Assembly: GCF_000801105.2 (NCBI RefSeq)
Contig: NC_079519.1
Coordinates: 31,533,288-31,597,287, forward strand
Reading direction: 5' to 3'
Source: Raphanus sativus
Lineage: Eukaryota > Streptophyta > Magnoliopsida > Brassicales > Brassicaceae
DNA: 64,000 bases
The position numbers and the translations under genes are program-made. Under the pieces are notes generated by a model. That model had not been told where the DNA came from, did no database searches, and saw only the letters and a program-made list of their open reading frames with translations. Every line of letters begins with the position of its first letter. Position 1 is the stretch's first letter. Of this stretch, positions 1-12,600 are shown piece after piece.

Positions 1-535
1 GATCTCTTAGACAAGGTTTGGGAAAGTGATGCCAAATTGGTGTAGGAAAAAAGGATGGATGCTCCATAACTTGAGAAGCAATGGGTAGTCATAAAGAAAG
101 ACTGATGATGGGTACTGACTGGAAGCACCGCCCACTTCCCCTTGCAGCATCTTGTCTCCACTTAGTTGGCTACTTCTCATTCGCCAGCCAAAATGGTACT
201 AAGTCACTGGGCTTTATATTTAAGGACCTGTCTCGACCCATTTAGCATACATTCTAGTATATTATTGATATTGCCATGGTCGGTGTTGGGCTTCCTTCTG
301 CTGTAATCTCACTGCACGCTGGTTATATTTAATCAGGTAAAATGTTACAGGCCCGAATCTATGAGTAAGTACATGTACATATCTCCAAAGCAAGTAGCAA
401 GGTCCTAAAGCATTAGTAAATCACTAAACCACACGCATATGATCAGGTCTAAATACACACATAATGTCATCCTAAATCTAAACCGATCGAGAAAAACCAG
501 GAGGAGCGACATAATAGGAAAACGAGGAGACTTAC
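1..535. other. No gene recognised
   Basis: AT-rich sequence at the window edge. A 94-codon open frame from 439 runs antisense through the LSM5 relic and is a shadow. The third coding exon expected downstream of the LSM5 relic was looked for on the minus strand and not found. Confidence 0.5.
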
Positions 536-793
536 TACTCGGTGACATCCTCAAGGACCATGTTGACGTAAACGTCAAAGCCTTTGAGAACCCCCACGAG
601 CTCCTTGTCTCCTTTCATTATCACTTCGACCCTATGCACCTGTCTATTAGCTCTGCACGCAAGAAACAGAGACCAAGTTTTCAGATCCCAATGATCTGCC
701 GTGTAAAAGACAGAAGAGAGTAGAGAGATGTTGAAGGAAGAAGAGTAGAGATACCTGATGGAAGAATCTGCGAGTGGGATTGTTGCTCGCCAC
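536..793 (-). pseudogene. LSM5: LSM5 (Sm-like protein) pseudogene
   Basis: LSM5 is a subunit of the LSM1-7 and LSM2-8 rings that act in mRNA decay and U6 snRNA function. Exon 1 reads on the minus strand from 793 to 755 and exon 2 from 652 to 536, with intron borders still GT-AG. Exon 2 gives [10 protein letters not shown], then [20 protein letters not shown] and NMVLEDVTE, an unmistakable Sm fold. Three lesions are visible: the start codon is GTG instead of ATG, exon 1 has a frameshift between N-N-P and S-Q-I-L-P, and exon 2 lost about 7 bases (the expected I-W) after GSK, shifting the frame. The last coding exon is absent. Because the introns remain it is a decayed duplicate, not a retrocopy. 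The neighbouring SDI1 gene supports it being the positional relic of Arabidopsis SAD1/LSM5. Confidence 0.85.
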
Positions 794-1334
794 TACGATG
801 AGAACTGCGGCAAAATTGAAGAAGCGTTTCGACTTTTAGGGTACTTTTTTAGTCGACGACAATCGTAGTTCAGTAGTGCTTTTGCTTTCGAGGACTTTGC
901 AAGAAAACCCTCAAACTATTTTTTTTTTTGCAAGACGGACTTTCAGCTTTAAAACTTGTATATTATACCTTTCATCTAATTAAAATGTATCGAACTTCAG
1001 CATCTACCACCGAGTATTAAATAAAGTAATGTGACAAAAATAAATTAATGTAAAAATAAGAATATATGTAAAAAAAAACCCTTTGATTACTACATAAAAT
1101 GTACCTACTACATATGCTACTGCTAACTAGAAGCATCTGTGAGAAAAAAAAAACTAGAAGCATCTCCAACATGGCTTTATTTTTCATTCCAAATAAAATT
1201 TAGAGTAAAAAGAATTCTAACACTACTATATTTTATGTTCTAAAATAGATTAAAAATAGATTTTTTATAAATGGATGTATCCATTTTTATTTATTGTTTC
1301 ACTTTCCATTCTAAAATGATTTAATAAAATTCAA
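794..1334. other. Intergenic, AT-rich, MITE-like end
   Basis: No gene seen. From about 1153 the motif AGCATCTCCAAC, common at ends of small Brassicaceae DNA transposons, is followed by AT-rich sequence with repeated CTAAAATAGA-type words up to the Helitron start. Confidence 0.4.
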
Positions 1335-4300
1335 TCTATTTATATAAAAGAAGCTTTTCATCTCTTCTGGGGTGTCCACATAGGATGCCATGTCACTAAT
1401 TCACCTTTTGTGGTCGCGACACTTGTCTTCATTTTCTCTGGTTTGGGCTTCGACTGTCTTCTGTGTATTTCGCGTGTTATGGGCTGAGAAACTAAGATAA
1501 TCTTGGCCCTTTAGTTGCCTTCGCTTTGGAGACGTGAAGCCGCTGTTCATCGTTTGCGCTTCTTCTTCTCGAAGGTTTTACCGTCTCAATCACTCATTCA
1601 ATTCTTATCTCTCTTCCAAGACGGTGTATCTCTATCTATAAAAACCTGAGGATTCATCCCTTGAGAATCATCCTTTTGAACGCCTCTCCGTTTTAGCCAT
1701 TGTAATAGGTAAATTCTCATCCATTCTGTTTAGTTTGATCTGTACGATCGAGCGTAGCATCAACGATTGGAGCCATAACAACCCTCGATTGGATCACCGG
1801 AACCCTAAAATCATCCCCTCCTTGGATCCACAAGTGGTCTCCGGTCGGTGCTGGCGATTGCTCCGGGAATAAAGCGAACGAATGAGACGGTGCTGGCGAT
1901 TGCTCAGAATTCTGGAGAAGGATAGAGGATAAACCGCGATCAAAAAGATTTTGGAGACGGAAATTAAGATGTGGACGGTAACGGTGATGACGGTGTGGAT
2001 GTGAAAGCCGTAGGGCATTTGTTGGAGCGAGTGTGTGAGGCCTGATGTGATATTAACTGAGGGAGAAGGAGACAGTGACGAAGAGGATGATGATATTGTG
2101 TTATTGCAATGGCTTAGGAACGAGGAAGTTTGATATCAGCCCAAGTTATCAGCCTTTTGTATGAAAATGATTTTTTTTTAAATTTTGTGATCACATGAAA
2201 TCCCAACAGAAAATATTTTTCACTAATAACACTAACTCTGTTGCTTCTTAAAAACTGTTATTGGTTGATGTATCAAGAAGATCCTAATGGAAAGTAGGTT
2301 GCTATGAGGCAGATCAAGCAGCTTACTGAGTCCACTGACGTTAAGATAACTAAATGGAATATCTCTCACCAGAATTGAGGTAGGCTTCACATGTTTGCTT
2401 AGAATTCATGCCATTTTAGTGGATTTTAGTGGATTTAATAGTTAGTTCACCGTTGAGAGGTTCTATATAGTTTTTTTTGTTTAATCTCATGCTTAGTTGA
2501 ATTTTTTGATTCATTTGTCTTATTTATCCTGAATTAACAGTCATGAGAAAAACATACGAAGCAGTTTCTCATCGAGGAATGTCGATGTTGCTTTGACACC
2601 TCGTCAAAAAGATCTGACGAGCTTTTCAGAAACATGGCGAGAGTAGAGACCAATAATATAATAGTAAGCACCCTACTCTGAAATCACAATTGCAGACGTA
2701 TGTAGTGACTGAAATAATAGTTCCTCCAAATGTTTTTATTACAACCTCAGATGGGCAATGAGTTCAATATCACCATCCACATCAGTAACATCAATGGTTT
2801 ACCCATATCTGGTTTTTGAGATGCCACAACTGGTTACTGGTGTCTCCAGTGTCAATGATTATGAAAGGATTTTGCACTACAGAACAAGCCTATGGGAGGA
2901 CCAGTGTTCATCACAAGTTTTTAAGCGCAGAAGAATAAAATAAAGAAATTTGTAGGTTATAAAAAAATTATTTTTTGTTTCAACAGGTTATAAAAAGGTT
3001 TAATGATAAACTTTATTCAAAATATTGCTATTATTATGTGCTTTAATGATATATGTATATAGCAGAAGTTCTGCAGAATAATCAAAGCTGAAATATGATG
3101 ATTGGTAAAAGGAAAAAACAATTGGTCAGAAGAAGGATATGTTTTTCTCCCAAAGAAAGATGTGTAAAAATATTACTATAAGAATGACCGACATAAATAA
3201 TATTATACAAATCTTAACAATAATAGGATAAATTAGTTATTAATATATACAAAACTGCACTTTCGGAGCCGATAGGTGATTCCACTTTGAGAAGCTTTTT
3301 ATCCAACTTTGTTGTATCCAAATGAACGCATCTAATGTCATTCAATGCAAGAAAACGTCAGTTATAACTCAAGCTGGTTATATGAACAAATACATAAACA
3401 TAACACGATACAGAAATATGACAAAATAATTTTAAGGGAAATACATGATATAATTTGAAATTAGTGAAAAGTTTAGTCAACAGATAACATTAGTTAAAAC
3501 TAACATAGATATAATTTAAAAATTACATCAGAAAAATAGAGAAATCAATAAGATATAGAAGCAGAAAATTCATTTACGATAATGGTTTTTTGATATTACA
3601 TCAAACCTAAGCCAATGGAAAAAAATGAATCTAAATTTGTTTCCACTAAGCTCAGAACAAGAAACATTAACAAAAAATATGATGAAAACCACAATAAAAA
3701 TTAATAAATAATCAGAACAGTAATTTTACAAACATCAGCTTAAAAAAAATTAACAAAATATCATAAATAAAATATAGAAAATAAGTGAATATACATCATA
3801 TAACTTGAGTTTTTGTGAAAATTTAGTCAACAAATGATACTTTAAGGAAAAATATAATCTATTTATATATATATATATATATTAAAATATATTAAAAAAC
3901 TATAAGAACAAAAGTAAAAAATCCATTTCCAATATATTTTTTTTTACGTTTGATCAAATTCCGACCAAAAAAAGAAATATCACATTTTTTTGTGGTTACC
4001 AAGCTTAACTTTAGAGAGAGTAGAATAAATGAAGGAATATCACAATTAACAACTGATACATAAGCAAAATAAAATGAAGTTACGTTTATAAACCAAAATT
4101 TTCCATAAATGAGCTCAATCTGAATTAGTATAATTCATGTGTATGGCTGCTTATTCCCCTGTACATGATCGGTGAACCCATTCGAGAGAGCATCCAGAAA
4201 ATATTAAAAAATATATTTATGATGTGGTTGCTGTATGCATACAAGAAGCCTTCCTAGATCAATGTATCAATAGTAATAAACAATTTGTGAAAAGATCATC

Positions 4301-4667
4301 TTCATAATAATTTTGATTAATTTTGATTAGCTTTTGATTTCTTAAAATTGTGGTAATGTTTTTTTTTTGCATAATTAACCCAAGTCACTTATTTTTCTAT
4401 ATAAACCATAAATCAAGAATATTATTTTTGTAAGTCATTTCTCATATAAAACCTTCTATATATACATATATATAGATTAGAGATGCATGTAGATATTTTT
4501 TGCTGCACAAATTTAAATTTAGCTATTTTTTTTTGGTTTACAGTTACACAAATTGCAAAAAAGATCATGTGAAAACTGGTTCGAACCAAAGATAAATACA
4601 ATCCTGTAAATATTGAAACTACTTTGAAAAAATATAAAATCCCGCCCGTAGGGCGGGCCTCTCCTAG
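1335..4667 (+). mobile_element. Helitron, about 3.3 kb
   Basis: The 5' end is TCTATTTATATAAAAG preceded by A. The 3' end has a hairpin (CCCGCCC, GTA, GGGCGGG at 4641-4657) followed by CTCCTAG and then a flanking T. Both match the Helitron rule of insertion between A and T, 5' TC and 3' hairpin plus CTRR. No RepHel protein is visible, so it is non-autonomous. About 300 bp inside is a TATA-like TCTATCTATAAAA, also present near the start of the Helitron at 18861. The interior is AT-rich; open frames at 1794-2018 and 2758-2943 were not recognised. Pairing of the two ends is inferred from orientation and shared family features. Confidence 0.75.
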
Positions 4668-4952
4668 TTATATTATGAAGTTACTTAATTCTGAGAAAAT
4701 ACAGTTTTATATTGGAAAGTCTTATGTAACATAAGCATGTACAATACTCCGACGAACTTTCTCTATTATTGTGTTGAACGAATTTTTTTTTCTTTTTTTG
4801 TGAACGAAATGTTGGGGCATGAAACTATCAAGGTATACAAACTGGATATATATATATAAACGAATTTTTTTTTCTTTTTTTTTGAACGAAATGTTGGGGC
4901 ATGAAACTATCAAGGTATAAAAACTGGATATATATATATATATATATATATG
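4668..4952. repeat. 82-bp tandem duplication plus (AT)n
   Basis: Two near-identical units (about 4777-4857 and 4858-4946) each contain a T-rich run, then GAACGAAATGTTGGGGCATG and ACTATCAAGGTAT, ending in an AT microsatellite. The period is about 82 bp. Nothing suggests a gene. Confidence 0.7.
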
Positions 4953-5320
4953 CTTTTTTTTTGTAAATCAATTCAATTCATAACTTAGGTTTAGTACAGT
5001 AAAACAGAGAGCTTGGTTGACCACGAGGCCATATCTAAAATAGCTAGTCTAAGGATAAACTTGAAATCAACAGCAGTAAATAGAGCAGATAGAAGGTTGA
5101 TGTCGTTAAGAAGAACAGCGATCTCTGAATGTCTTTCTCTCATCTGAGAGTCTGAGGCGATCAAGAGAGCGTTAATCCCACACTGACGAGCAGAGATCAT
5201 GGCATTTCGCAACACCAAAGTTTCCGCAGTAAGAGACGATGCCACAAAGGAGGCTGTAGTTGGAAATAGTCTTTTTCTCGGAAAGAAGAAAGACAAAAGT
5301 AATCTCTTCCTTAACGGGAA
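4953..5320 (-). mobile_element. LINE fragment, RNase H domain relic
   Basis: On the minus strand the translation contains SLTAETLVLRNAMISARQCG and then LLIASDSQM, the pattern (AE..AL..A, then SDS) of the RVT_3-type RNase H found at the C-terminus of plant LINE polyproteins. It is followed by DINLLSALFTAVDFKFI. A T-run at 4953-4960 would be the poly(A) end of a minus-strand insertion. Only the 3' part of the element is present and the frame is degraded. Target duplications were not found. Confidence 0.6.
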
Positions 5321-5370
5321 GGAAGATGAAGTGGTCTCTCCCTAGCTAAGGAGGAGGTTGTTGGAACCTT

Positions 5371-6246
5371 TTAGTATAACACTTTTGAACTATTGGTGAC
5401 AACGCTTGAATTGAAGGATTGTGATGGAAGGATTCTCTCCTTTGAAAAGGAGGAGATGGAGAAAGATCTCTCTCGGCCCTGTCGAGAGGAAGTTTGACTA
5501 AAATTACTCGCAAAGAATAATTTTGGAGGACTTGATGATTCTAGCTTTAGACACCTCAGGGTTGGAAATGATATTGAGCATTGTCTTGAAAAAGAGCTAG
5601 TTGATGAAGATGGATTCCGGGGGTGGTGGAGCTGTGAGACGGCTGGAACTAATGATTTCTCTGATTTCCAAAATTTATTTGAAACTGAAACTATCAGAGG
5701 AAAGGGTCGAGTGGTAAGCCGGAAGTCCTCAAAACTACAGCGACTGGCTGAAGCTGGATCCATGAAGCGTTCCACTACCAGTATAACAGTATCGGAAATC
5801 CAGTCCTCGAGACTTCTCATTGTTGGGTAATGGAACGAGTCAGGCCATTCTGGTTTGTCGCCATGGTAGAGGAGCCAGTGATAATAGGAGAAGGGAACTG
5901 CTTCTTGAGATTCCTTGACAATCAGATCTGGTCGAGCATAACATATAAAGTACATGGGTAAGAAGTGAGCATCGACAAAACGCCTAACTCCCAATACTCT
6001 GACAATCAGAAGCCAGTCCTCAAGACTTTGATTTGTCTGTAACTGGAAAGAGAGTAGCTTGTAGTCGATATCTTCTTGAACCCGATGACTCCCTTCAACC
6101 TCCATATCTTGCACAGCTATAGACAAAGCCCTTGAGGCTAGGTTTAGAGATGAAGCTCCGTGCTCAAACAGGGTGTTCTTTATCGAGAGTGTTTGGAGAT
6201 GAAGAACAAAGAAACGAGACCTCACAGTTCTGAGCATCATCCTCAT
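5371..6246 (-). other. Unrecognised 291-codon open frame
   Basis: A long open frame on the minus strand with a Trp/Tyr/Phe-rich middle (LEDWLLIVRVLGV, then MYFICYARPDL, then FSYYHWLLYHGDKPEWPD) and a Ser-rich C-terminus. I recognise no family. The plus strand is also open over part of it (about 5503-5830, containing WWSCETAGTNDFSDFQ and RKSSKLQRLAEAG, then a stop), which has the feel of retroelement ORF1 sequence, so the true coding strand is unclear. The neighbouring LINE relic favours a transposon origin. Confidence 0.3.
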
Positions 6247-7288
6247 CAGGTTCCCGACAGAGTAACAGCAGAGCCTGTGGTGAGAAAAAGTGAATCTGAA
6301 GCAGATAGTTCCTTTAGCAGCAGCAGATCGTGAAAAGGAGCAGGCGAGAATTTGTACAGCAGCGACGTGGAGGAGGAGAAGACTGTCTGTGGAGGAGAAG
6401 AAGACTGTCTGGGGTCTGATGGTTCCGGAGGATATATATATGCTTTAGTTAGTAATTTGAATGTCGAATGATCTATATATATATGTATTAAACATCGAAA
6501 ATTTGAGGGTTAAGAGGAATGTTTCGTCCAAATTTATATCATCGAATTGATCAAACTAAAAAGTGAAAAGAATGTTTCGAAGGAATCGAACAAACTGTAA
6601 ATATAAAAATACAAGCATCCACATACTACGAATGAATCAGTGTTTCTTAATAATTAAAAAGATAAAGTTAGCTAAAAGCTAAGTATGCAGAGAACTCGAA
6701 TAGACCATACCCAACCAAATAATCTTGAATCTTGCTGAAAAACCGTCCAGAGTCATGTGATCTCATCCACTCTCGGATAGAATTGACTAATAGATACGTC
6801 TCAACTCCGTAGTATTATTATTAGGTCTCTAACTGTGTCAATGTTTTGAGAATTTATATATAATCCATTAACAAGAAGAAGAAAAAAAGCAAAAGTATCA
6901 TTTAGCTCTGCTAAAAACCTACAATATAACTCCTTTGACAGTAACTGATTACATTTGTTGCATTTTGCGGAGTGAAGGGTTAAATTTTGCCTTACTCTCT
7001 AGTCATATTTCACAAAATCCAAAATTGTGTTGCCTTATTGTACGTTCATGGTCCCATGTCATCAGTGCAGTGATGAGCGCATTTTACTGAATACTGCCTC
7101 AGGCGTAGTCTAGATTCATTGGGGCTGCCTTACAACACAACGTCTGGGGTGACTATGATTGCTTTTTTTTTTGCGCACCTTTTTTTGTGTGCACCTGGGT
7201 GACTATGATTATATTATTTCTATATATACCTCATTATTGATGTGGTAACCACTTAGGTATTTAACTTATCCACTAATATTGATTTAAA
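6247..7288. other. Intergenic, no gene seen
   Basis: AT-rich sequence with poly-T runs and short AT repeats. The phrase GGGTGACTATGATT occurs twice (about 7148 and 7197), a small local duplication. No coding exon, RNA gene or complete transposon was recognised. Confidence 0.5.
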
Positions 7289-8171
7289 CTAGGTAATAAT
7301 CCGCGCTACAGTGCGGAATGAAATAGTTTATTAGATTATTTTTTGTATGTTAAAGAATTTGCTGTATAGCTTTTCTAGGGATGTACATTCATATATCTTT
7401 TCAGTTGATCTATTCGGATTTCAGATTTTTAGAGTTAGAAATTTAAATTGTATTCGGATATTTACAAATTTTAATTTAGATTTGGTTTGAATTATTGCGG
7501 TTCGGTTTGGATTCGAGTTTGAATATCAATTTTAATTATGTATTTTCTTAACAAAATTCAAATATACTTAAATCCTAAAAGTTTGAAATATAATAATATA
7601 AAACATAAAAAATTGAATAACATAAAAAATTGAATAACATAAAACTAAATATTTAAATTTACATAAATTAAAGATCCCTAAAATAATATTGGCTGAATTA
7701 AAGATCTGACTTTGTGTGTGTATAGTGTTTCTTACCTCAGTTTTTAATTCATAACCAATTATAAATATTTATTGTATTCGTGTACAGAAGTCTTAACCAT
7801 AGCTAAGTTCGGCAACATATGAAACTTTCAATTTCAAAAATATTCTTATTTTAATATTCTAGTTGATGTGAATCTTAATGATTTTGTAATTTTTTTTTTC
7901 AAATATGATATTATTCAGTAGCTGTACGGAGAGAATTTCAATTTACTAATACAAAGGTTAAAAATGCAGAAACAAAAATAAGATGATTAAATTTTTTTTA
8001 GAAATTATCTTGGATGGAGTTAAAATTTTTGAATGTGAACGCATTAATTGTCAAATAATTGTGAAGCCGACACATCATTATACTTAAATTGAAATGAATA
8101 TGGAGCTGACACGTGTCTAATATAGTGTGAACGCATTAAATGACAATGCTTCTCTTTTAATATATAAGGGA
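7289..8171 (-). mobile_element. Short non-autonomous Helitron, 883 bp
   Basis: Read on the minus strand, the element begins TCCCTTATATATTAAAAGAG after a flanking A and ends with an imperfect hairpin (CCGCAC, TGTA, GCGCGG region) followed by ATTATTACCTAG and a flanking T. Both ends fit Helitron termini and closely match those at 42515 and 44583. There is no coding capacity. Positions 7376-7680 resemble degenerate hAT-type DNA. Confidence 0.75.
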
Positions 8172-8667
8172 TGTTAAAAATGACGATAGATCACTGAATT
8201 TAGATAATTATTTTTGGGGAAAAATTCTATAGTTTGAAGTGATGATTGAATTTGTCATGCACCACTTGGTATCGAATCAGCTTATACTGTGATATATATG
8301 CCTATTGAAGTATCCTTTGACATCTTTTAAATGGTATATCGTAAAAACAGTTAGAAATAAGAGTGTACATTAACGTATTAATTAATTCTTTCTAATTTGG
8401 AACATGAATTGTGATTTAGCTAAGAAAATGTAATGTCAGTACCTAAACTAAACAGCGAAAAGCATAAATCCAAAACTATTTCTGATATTTAAATGATGGT
8501 AAAATTTAGGTTGTATGTTAACAAAATCAGAATATATTACAGAAAGCAAACTAAATATTGAAATGATGGAAACAATTACACAAAATCTTTAAAATGTTAG
8601 TTAAACTTAATTATGACTCAAATTTAGCTAACATTAATTATATAAAAAGATTATACATGTATCAGTT
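8172..8667. other. Intergenic, AT-rich
   Basis: Nothing recognised. It ends at the left target-site duplication of the LINE. Confidence 0.5.
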
Positions 8668-8708
8668 ACATAAAACACTTTGGTGAACCTGTTTTTTCTG
8701 TTTTAATA

Positions 8709-9683
8709 ATGTGGGATTCAGTTATGAAATCCGGTTGCTTTGTTTTTGGTTTCCATTGGCCTATTTTTTCTGTTTCTGGTTCCATCATTGTTGTAGGCAA
8801 AGTTGGGATGTCCAATGGTTTCTTGTATGTTTCTTTGCTGTTAGTTAACAGCTCTCGGTTTAATAATACTGTGGTTTCTTGGTTTCATTGTGGGATCTTA
8901 ATGCAGCATATTTGTATGTGGACAGCTGTATTTAGATCTAGGAATTTATATTTATGGATTATGGAATTTGGAAGGAGGTATTGGTTTGAAGATGTTCATG
9001 CTCTGGCACTTGTTACTGATGGACATTTAATGGGAGAAAGGGAAAGAATTGGACATGAGATGAGGTCTTGGTATGGCCTTATATATCTGTCGCAAGAGTT
9101 TAGTGGAATTTCTCAATTAAGGATTATGGGAGTTGATAGGAGACATTGGTCTGAAGGGGTTAATGCTTTGGCACTTGTCACTGAAGGAAATATTATGGGA
9201 GAACTGGAGAGAATTGGACACGAGAAGAGGTCGTGGTGGTGGCTATTGTTAGAGAAGAAGAGGCGGGGAAGACTGGAGTTTGTGTGTTCCCGGAGGAATA
9301 GCAACAACAGAGAAGGCAAGGGTGCCATAAAAACTACCATAAATTGTTTCTGGTACTCAACTGGTTGGATGATATGGTGGCGTGTCCTGATACATTTAAC
9401 ATGGGACCAAGATATTCTCTCTTTAATTATTTGGAAAATGGTATCTCCAAATTATAGGAGAAGTGACGTCTCTCTCGCTTTAGGGACGTGCCCTTTTACT
9501 AAGATGAGCACTGAGCTGTTCACATTTGATTATATTGCCCTCTTTACTCTAAGTCGGCTATTTTGGGGTAAAAATATTTATAATTTTCTAGGACCTATGG
9601 TGATTATAATTTGGGAGTGGTGGTCGTTTAGGCTTTCTCGGGGAAGAGAGGACCAGTCCATTAATAATTTGGTATTTAGATGA
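8709..9683 (+). CDS. LINE upstream ORF, Trp-rich, internally repeated
   Basis: A 324-residue frame lies between the LINE 5' end and the polyprotein ORF. It has no CCHC zinc knuckle and does not look like the usual plant LINE gag. An internal duplication is visible: RRYWFEDVHALALVTDG...MGERERIGHEMRSW (about residues 87-123) is repeated as RRHWSEGVNALALVTEG...MGELERIGHEKRSW (about 141-177). Its TGA overlaps the ATG of the next ORF (ATGA at 9680-9683), an arrangement suited to stop-start coupled translation. It may be a real ORF1, a captured sequence, or a long 5' leader that happens to be open. The duplicated, still-open repeat argues mildly for coding. Confidence 0.5.
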   Translation: MWDSVMKSGCFVFGFHWPIFSVSGSIIVVGKVGMSNGFLYVSLLLVNSSRFNNTVVSWFHCGILMQHICMWTAVFRSRNLYLWIMEFGRRYWFEDVHALALVTDGHLMGERERIGHEMRSWYGLIYLSQEFSGISQLRIMGVDRRHWSEGVNALALVTEGNIMGELERIGHEKRSWWWLLLEKKRRGRLEFVCSRRNSNNREGKGAIKTTINCFWYSTGWMIWWRVLIHLTWDQDILSLIIWKMVSPNYRRSDVSLALGTCPFTKMSTELFTFDYIALFTLSRLFWGKNIYNFLGPMVIIIWEWWSFRLSRGREDQSINNLVFR

Positions 9684-12600
9684 AGATTTTAAGTTGGAAT
9701 TGTCAAGGTCTTGGGAGTAAGTGGACTATTAGTTATTTGCGGAAAATATATTATAAACACAAACCAAGGTTTATGTGCTTGTCGGAAACAAAACAAAATT
9801 TTGATTTTGTTCAATCATTTCAGTTTCATTTTGGATTTAGTCACCTTCACACAGTTGACCCTATAGGGAGAAGTGGTGGTTTGGCACTATACTATGACTC
9901 TAGTTTTAAAGTGACTATTATATCATCAACTAACCGGATCATTGATGTGGAAACGGAACATAAAGGAAAACGGATCTTTTTATCGTTTGTTTATGGGGAA
10001 CCAAATCAAAACTTACGGGAACCAGTATGGGAAAGATTAACGAGGATTGGTATATCGAGAACCGATCCATGGTTTATTATTGGAGATCTAAATGAGATTA
10101 GAGGTAATCATGAGAAGGAAGGCGGAACGCTACGGCATGCAGATACTTTTCTAGGTTTTAATAATATGATCGATAACTGTGGTTTAATGGAATTTCCTAG
10201 CCTTGGGAATACCTTATCATGGAGTGGGAGGAGAAAAGGACATAATGTGAAGTGTCGGTTGGATCGAGCCCTTGGCAACAACGACTGGCACAATATGTTT
10301 CCATATTCACACGTCGAATATTTGGGCATGTTTGGATCGGATCATAGACCGATTGTGGCGACGGTTGAGGATAGAGTGATTAAACTCAGAGGTTCCTTCC
10401 GCTTTGACAAGAGGTGGATAGGTGAAGAGGGGCTAATGGAATCAATTTCTAGGGGCTGGCAATCTAAACGTGTAAATGATAAGGCTGGAATTGTGGATAG
10501 GGTACACTGGTGTAGACATGAGATATTAGTATGGCGGAAAAACAACCCTCCATATGGGAAGGAAAAGATAAATACTTTACAAAAAGCACTTGAGGATATC
10601 CAAAACGACTTTACTAAGACGAATGAAGAGGTATTGGAGGTCTCTAGAAAGCTAAAAGAAGCCTATAGAGACGAAGAGGAATACTGGGAGCAAAAAAGTA
10701 GAGTTAAATGGCGCACTTGCGGGGATAGAAACACAGAATTCTACCATGCATTGACAAAACAACGGAGAATCCAAAATCGGATAACTGGGTTACACAAAGA
10801 GGATGGCACGTGGGTTAATTCGGAGGAGGATGTAGAGAGAGTGGCTGTTACATACTTTAATGAATTATTTCACACCTCTTCTCCATCAGGGATTGAGAGT
10901 TTTCTGGAGGAGGTACCGACTTCGGTTACAGAAGCTCAGAATAATAGATTGCTAGCTAGGGCTACCGAAGAAGAAGTAAAGGCAGCACTGTTTATGATGC
11001 ACCCGGAGAAGGCTCCGGGACCAGATGGAATGACAGCATTGTTCTATCAACAATCCTGGTCAGTAATTAAGGGTGATATGGTTCATATGGTAAATGAGTT
11101 TTTGAGAACTGGGGTATTTGATGATCGATTGAATTTGACAAATATTTGTCTCATTCCAAAGACGGCGAGACCTAACAGAATGACTGAACTTAGACCTATC
11201 AGCTTGTGTAACGTCGGATATAAGATTATCTCGAAGGTGTTATGTCAGCGACTCAAAGTAATACTACCCAATCTGATTTCGGAAACACAATCGGCTTTTG
11301 TTTCTGGGAGGTTGATATCGGATAATATTCTCATTGCGCAGGAAATGTTCCATGGGTTACGAACTAATAAATCATGCCAGGGGAAATTTCTAGGAATCAA
11401 GACGGATATGAGTAAGGCATATGATCGAGTGGAGTGGAGTTTCCTCCAGCGGATTCTATTGAAAATGGGATTCTCGGCGGGATGGGTCATGCTGATGATG
11501 CAGTGTATTTCATCGGTCAGTTACAAGGTTTTACTTAATGGACAACCTAAGGGGCATATAATCCCAGAACGAGGATTACGCCAAGGGGATCCTTTATCAC
11601 CGTATTTATTTATTTTATGTACTGAAGCTCTGATTGCGAACATTAAAAAGGAAGAGAGGGAAAAGCGGTTAACGGGTTTAAAGGTAGCCAGGGCTAGCCC
11701 AGCAATTTCGCATCTACTTTTTGCGGACGATAGTTTATTCTTTTGTAAGGCGACATCGCAGGAGTGTGGAGTAATTCTTAAACTCCTAAAAGAATATGAG
11801 AGGGCATCAGGTCAACAAATTAATTTTCTGAAATCATCAATCCAGTTTGGTCATAAGGTTACAGAAGAGACCAGAGTAGTTATCCATGACTTATTAGGAA
11901 TCTCCACTTTAGGTGGTATGGGAAATTATCTGGGAATCCCCGAGAGTCTTGGCGGGGCAAAAATTCAGATATTTGGATTTTTAAATGAAAATGTCAATAA
12001 GAAGGTTAATAGCTGGACTGTTCGGTTCCTTACAAGAGGCGGTAAAGAGGTTTTGATTAAATCAGTGTCTTCGGCGATGCAAACACATGTTATGTCCTGC
12101 TTCAGACTCCCCAAAGGGGTTACAAAAAAACTAACGAGCACAACAGCGCACTTCTGGTGGGGGGGAAGCGGTAACAAAAAAGGTATACATTGGTTCTCAT
12201 GGGACAAAATGTGTACACATAAAGATGAGGGTGGTATGAGTTTCAGAGATCTTCAAGATGTAAATACGGCTTTATTGGCAAAACAGTTATGGCGACTAAT
12301 AGATAAGCCAGATTGTTTATTCTCAAAGGTGTTTAAAGGACGGTATTTCCGAAACACCCATCCATTGGATGAACACAGATCTTATTCTTCATCTTATGGG
12401 TGGAGAAGTATCTGTTCAGCTAGATCTCTGGTTAAAAAAGGGCTAATCAAAAGAGTTGGAACCGGGCAATCGATTTCCGTCTGGAATGACCCCTGGATTC
12501 CTGCTCCTCGCCCGAGATCAGCACAACAAAAAAATCTTGTTCAATTTTTAAATCCATCTTTAACGGTGGCGGATCTCATCAATCCAATTGACAGGTCTTG

